A stretch of DNA of 33,040 bases from Nocardiopsis sp. MG754419 (GTDB lineage: Bacteria > Actinomycetota > Actinomycetes > Streptosporangiales > Streptosporangiaceae), in NCBI RefSeq assembly GCF_018207095.1, contig NZ_QOCZ01000046.1:1-33040 (forward strand). Reading direction: 5' to 3'. This document shows positions 33,017 to 33,040 of this stretch, piece by piece (position 1 is the first letter of the stretch; the number at the start of each line of letters is the position of its first letter). A model generated the notes under the pieces. The model made no database searches. It was not told where the DNA came from and was given only the letters and a program-made list of their open reading frames with translations. A program made the position numbers and the translations under genes.

Positions 33017-33040
33017 GGTTCCTCGGGGGAGGGCACGGGG

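Overview
The window is chromosomal DNA of a very GC-rich actinomycete. Supporting signs are strong G/C bias at third codon positions, frequent GTG starts, long antisense shadow frames, a complete GlgE-type glucan operon, and the actinobacterial order rpsB-tsf-pyrH-frr-cdsA downstream of a divergent M23 peptidase. From memory of protein flavour I would place it in Streptosporangiales, possibly near Nocardiopsis, but no search could be run. No insertion sequence, prophage, CRISPR array, rRNA or tRNA was found; nearly everything looks like core genome.

Layout. 1-271: 5' end of a divergent secreted M23 peptidase, interrupted by a perfect 32-bp inverted repeat at the window edge. 569-4998: translation and envelope cluster rpsB (S2), tsf (EF-Ts), pyrH (UMP kinase), frr (ribosome recycling factor) and cdsA (CDP-diacylglycerol synthase), with strong stem-loops in several of the gaps. 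5147-6328: a DapC-like aminotransferase. 6566-8400: a membrane-anchored HSL-type esterase divergent from a TetR regulator, sharing a perfect 28-bp palindromic operator. 8658-16531 (minus strand): the GlgE pathway, transcribed glgE-treS-mak-glgB. TreS converts trehalose to maltose, Mak phosphorylates it, GlgE polymerises maltose-1-phosphate into alpha-1,4-glucan and GlgB branches it. The GlgB here carries a histone-H1-like Lys/Ala tail.

16532-17269 is a 738-bp, relatively AT-rich divergent region with a CRP/GlxR-type dyad. It separates glgE from a class A penicillin-binding protein (17270-19495) that ends in a Ser-Asp repeat tail. 19842-22972: a TPP riboswitch with a visible Shine-Dalgarno-sequestering hairpin controls ykoE-ykoD-ykoC, an ECF transporter for thiamine or its pyrimidine precursor. 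23027-23818: enoyl-CoA hydratase. 24210-26519: a Ser/Thr kinase with two families of threonine-centred repeats in its linker and a multi-pass membrane C-terminus, preceded by an ECF-sigma-like promoter. 26939-28696: etfB-etfA. 28793-33016: two minus-strand membrane-anchored PQQ-type propeller proteins flanking a plus-strand stand-alone LigD-type polymerase domain.

No single locus is clearly an undescribed system. The best leads are the kinase linker repeats, the propeller/LigD-polymerase/propeller arrangement, the tails on GlgB and the PBP, the SD-masking TPP platform, and several unusually perfect palindromes.
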